A stretch of DNA of 64,000 bases from Ignavibacteriales bacterium. GTDB taxonomy: Bacteria > Bacteroidota > Ignavibacteria > Ignavibacteriales > Ignavibacteriaceae. Both the position numbers and the translations under genes were made by a program. Numbering within the stretch: position 1 is the stretch's first letter; the number at the start of each line of letters is the position of its first letter. Positions 62,998 to 64,000 of this stretch are shown piece by piece. Location of the stretch: NCBI GenBank assembly GCA_016707285.1, contig JADJIA010000014.1:113675-177674 (forward strand). Direction: 5' to 3'. Under the pieces are notes generated by a model that searched no databases, was not told where the DNA came from, and saw only the letters and a list, made by a program, of their open reading frames with translations.

Positions 62998-63985
62998 TTG
63001 ATTAGAAAACTTAAAGTATTAACCATAGTCGGAACTCGACCTGAAATCATAAGATTGTCAAGTGTTCTTAAAGCATTTGACAAAACTTTCGATCATGTTT
63101 CTAGCTCATACCGGTCAAAACTACGATTATGAACTTAATGAGATATTTTTGATGATTTGGGTTTAAGAAAAGCCCGATCATATTTATGAATTCTGATGTT
63201 TCTTCCCTTGGAGCAACAATCGGGGATATTTTCAAAGAACGGAGAAATTCTAAATCCGAAAAACCTGATGCCATGGTCGTTTTGGGTGATACAAATTCCT
63301 GTCTTTCAGCTTATATGGCAAAAAGACTCCGGGGTACCAATTTATCACATGGAAGCACGAAACAGGTGTTTTGATCTCAATGTTCCGGAAGATAAACAGA
63401 AAAGTGATCGATAACCTTGCAGATTTAATTTGGTATATACTGAACATGCCAGACGAAATCTTTGCGGAAGGATTCCCCAGCAGAAGAATATATCTGACAG
63501 GGTCACCCATAAATGAAGTGATCAACGATAATCTTCAAAAAATTCAAAGTTCAAAATTCTTGAACTTTTATCACTGAAACCAAAGAGAGTATTTACTTAG
63601 TCTCATTGCACAGGAAGAGAACATAGACAATATTGAAATCTTAATCAGATTTTACAGGGACTCTCGAGAAATTGGCGGTATCTTTCAGGGAATCCGGTTA
63701 TTGTTAGTACACACCGAGGACTAAAAGCGATGGGATGCGTCTCTGCTACTAATTTACCGGAAAATATAATTTTTATGAAACCTTTTGGGTTCTGAGATTA
63801 TGTAAATCTACAAATGGATGCACAAAATGCACCATCTCCGAGTCAGGCACAATTTCGGAAGAATCGGCAATTCTTGGTTTCCCTGCAATTACCATCAGGA
63901 ATGCAATGGAAGGGCCGAAGCGCTGGACACGGGAAGCATGATCCTGTCCAGGTTTGGAGGCAGAAGGGTGTGACAAAGTATAGAA
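62998..63985 (+). pseudogene. Decayed capG/wbjD-like UDP-GlcNAc 2-epimerase gene
   Basis: The pieces are KLKVLTIVGTRPEIIRLSSV, AHTGQNYDYELNEIF, AMVVLGDTNSCLSAYMAKR, YHMEARNRCFDLNVPED, EGFPSRRIYLTGSPINEV, LPENIIFMKPFGF and ESGTISEESAILGFPAITIR. They follow the linear order of UDP-GlcNAc 2-epimerases but are distributed over all three frames. Several conserved positions are also changed (for example EARNRCF for EAGNRCF). With capE- and capF-like relics upstream it completes the three-gene UDP-L-FucNAc cassette, all of it inactive as written. Confidence 0.78.
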
Positions 63986-64000
63986 TTTGTCATAAATAAT

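Overview
The window looks like a chromosomal segment of a member of the Ignavibacteria or a close relative in the Bacteroidota/Chlorobi group. Three things point there. Eight or more proteins end in the C-terminal type IX secretion (T9SS) sorting module with the NFPNPFNP-type motif typical of Ignavibacteriales. Recognisable promoters follow the Bacteroidota pattern TTG/TTTG, 19-20 nt, TAnnTTTG. Base composition is AT-rich and housekeeping genes are spread among secreted-protein genes. This placement is inference; no 16S or tRNA gene was recognised.

Layout. 1-6.5 kb: the 3' end of an outer-membrane beta-barrel gene, an Nfu-type Fe-S scaffold, a type I asparaginase and an overlapping sbcD-sbcC pair. 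6.7-9.8 kb: a large secreted GH57 glycosidase. 10.1-12.9 kb: a compact wlbA-wlbB-wlbC operon for a diacetamido-glucuronate nucleotide sugar. 13.1-17.8 kb: a LacI-type regulator convergent with a two-gene secreted operon whose promoter carries two identical LacI-type palindromes. 18.2-22.4 kb: a structured leader, an FG-GAP surface protein, and an AbiE-like nucleotidyltransferase/HTH toxin-antitoxin pair sitting between two orphan T9SS tails. 22.5-28.6 kb: leuS-serS-tyrA, then a DAHP synthase/chorismate mutase fusion preceded by a leader peptide with a Phe/Tyr/Trp run and mutually exclusive antiterminator and terminator hairpins. 28.6-41.9 kb: secreted phosphodiesterase-like and Ycf48-like proteins, a histidine kinase/response regulator/hybrid kinase operon, an MFS transporter, a Phd/RelE pair, a cupin, a U32-family protein and an epimerase-like reductase. 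42.1-43.7 kb: a broken secreted nuclease/phosphatase gene. 43.8-50.0 kb: serine dehydratase and a tight run starting with tryptophanase and containing AMMECR1- and MEMO1-like genes.

From 50 kb to the end lies a polysaccharide locus: glycosyltransferases, a WecG/TagA-type transferase, a broken Ycf48-like T9SS gene, two nucleotide-sugar epimerases and a TviB/WbpO-type dehydrogenase. It ends in a heavily frameshifted capE-capF-capG-like (UDP-L-FucNAc) cassette. The locus is dense with at least three short repeat families. They sit just upstream of start codons and between genes. In two cases they lie in frame inside genes: a glycosyltransferase and a nucleotide-sugar epimerase.

The most notable observations are the complete-looking aromatic attenuator, the LacI-type operon with tandem operators over its start site, the repeats that invade coding sequence, a 451-bp element with 25-bp terminal inverted repeats enclosing an 81-bp tandem array, and the concentration of broken genes in surface and polysaccharide functions. 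No clearly new multi-gene defence or metabolic system was seen.
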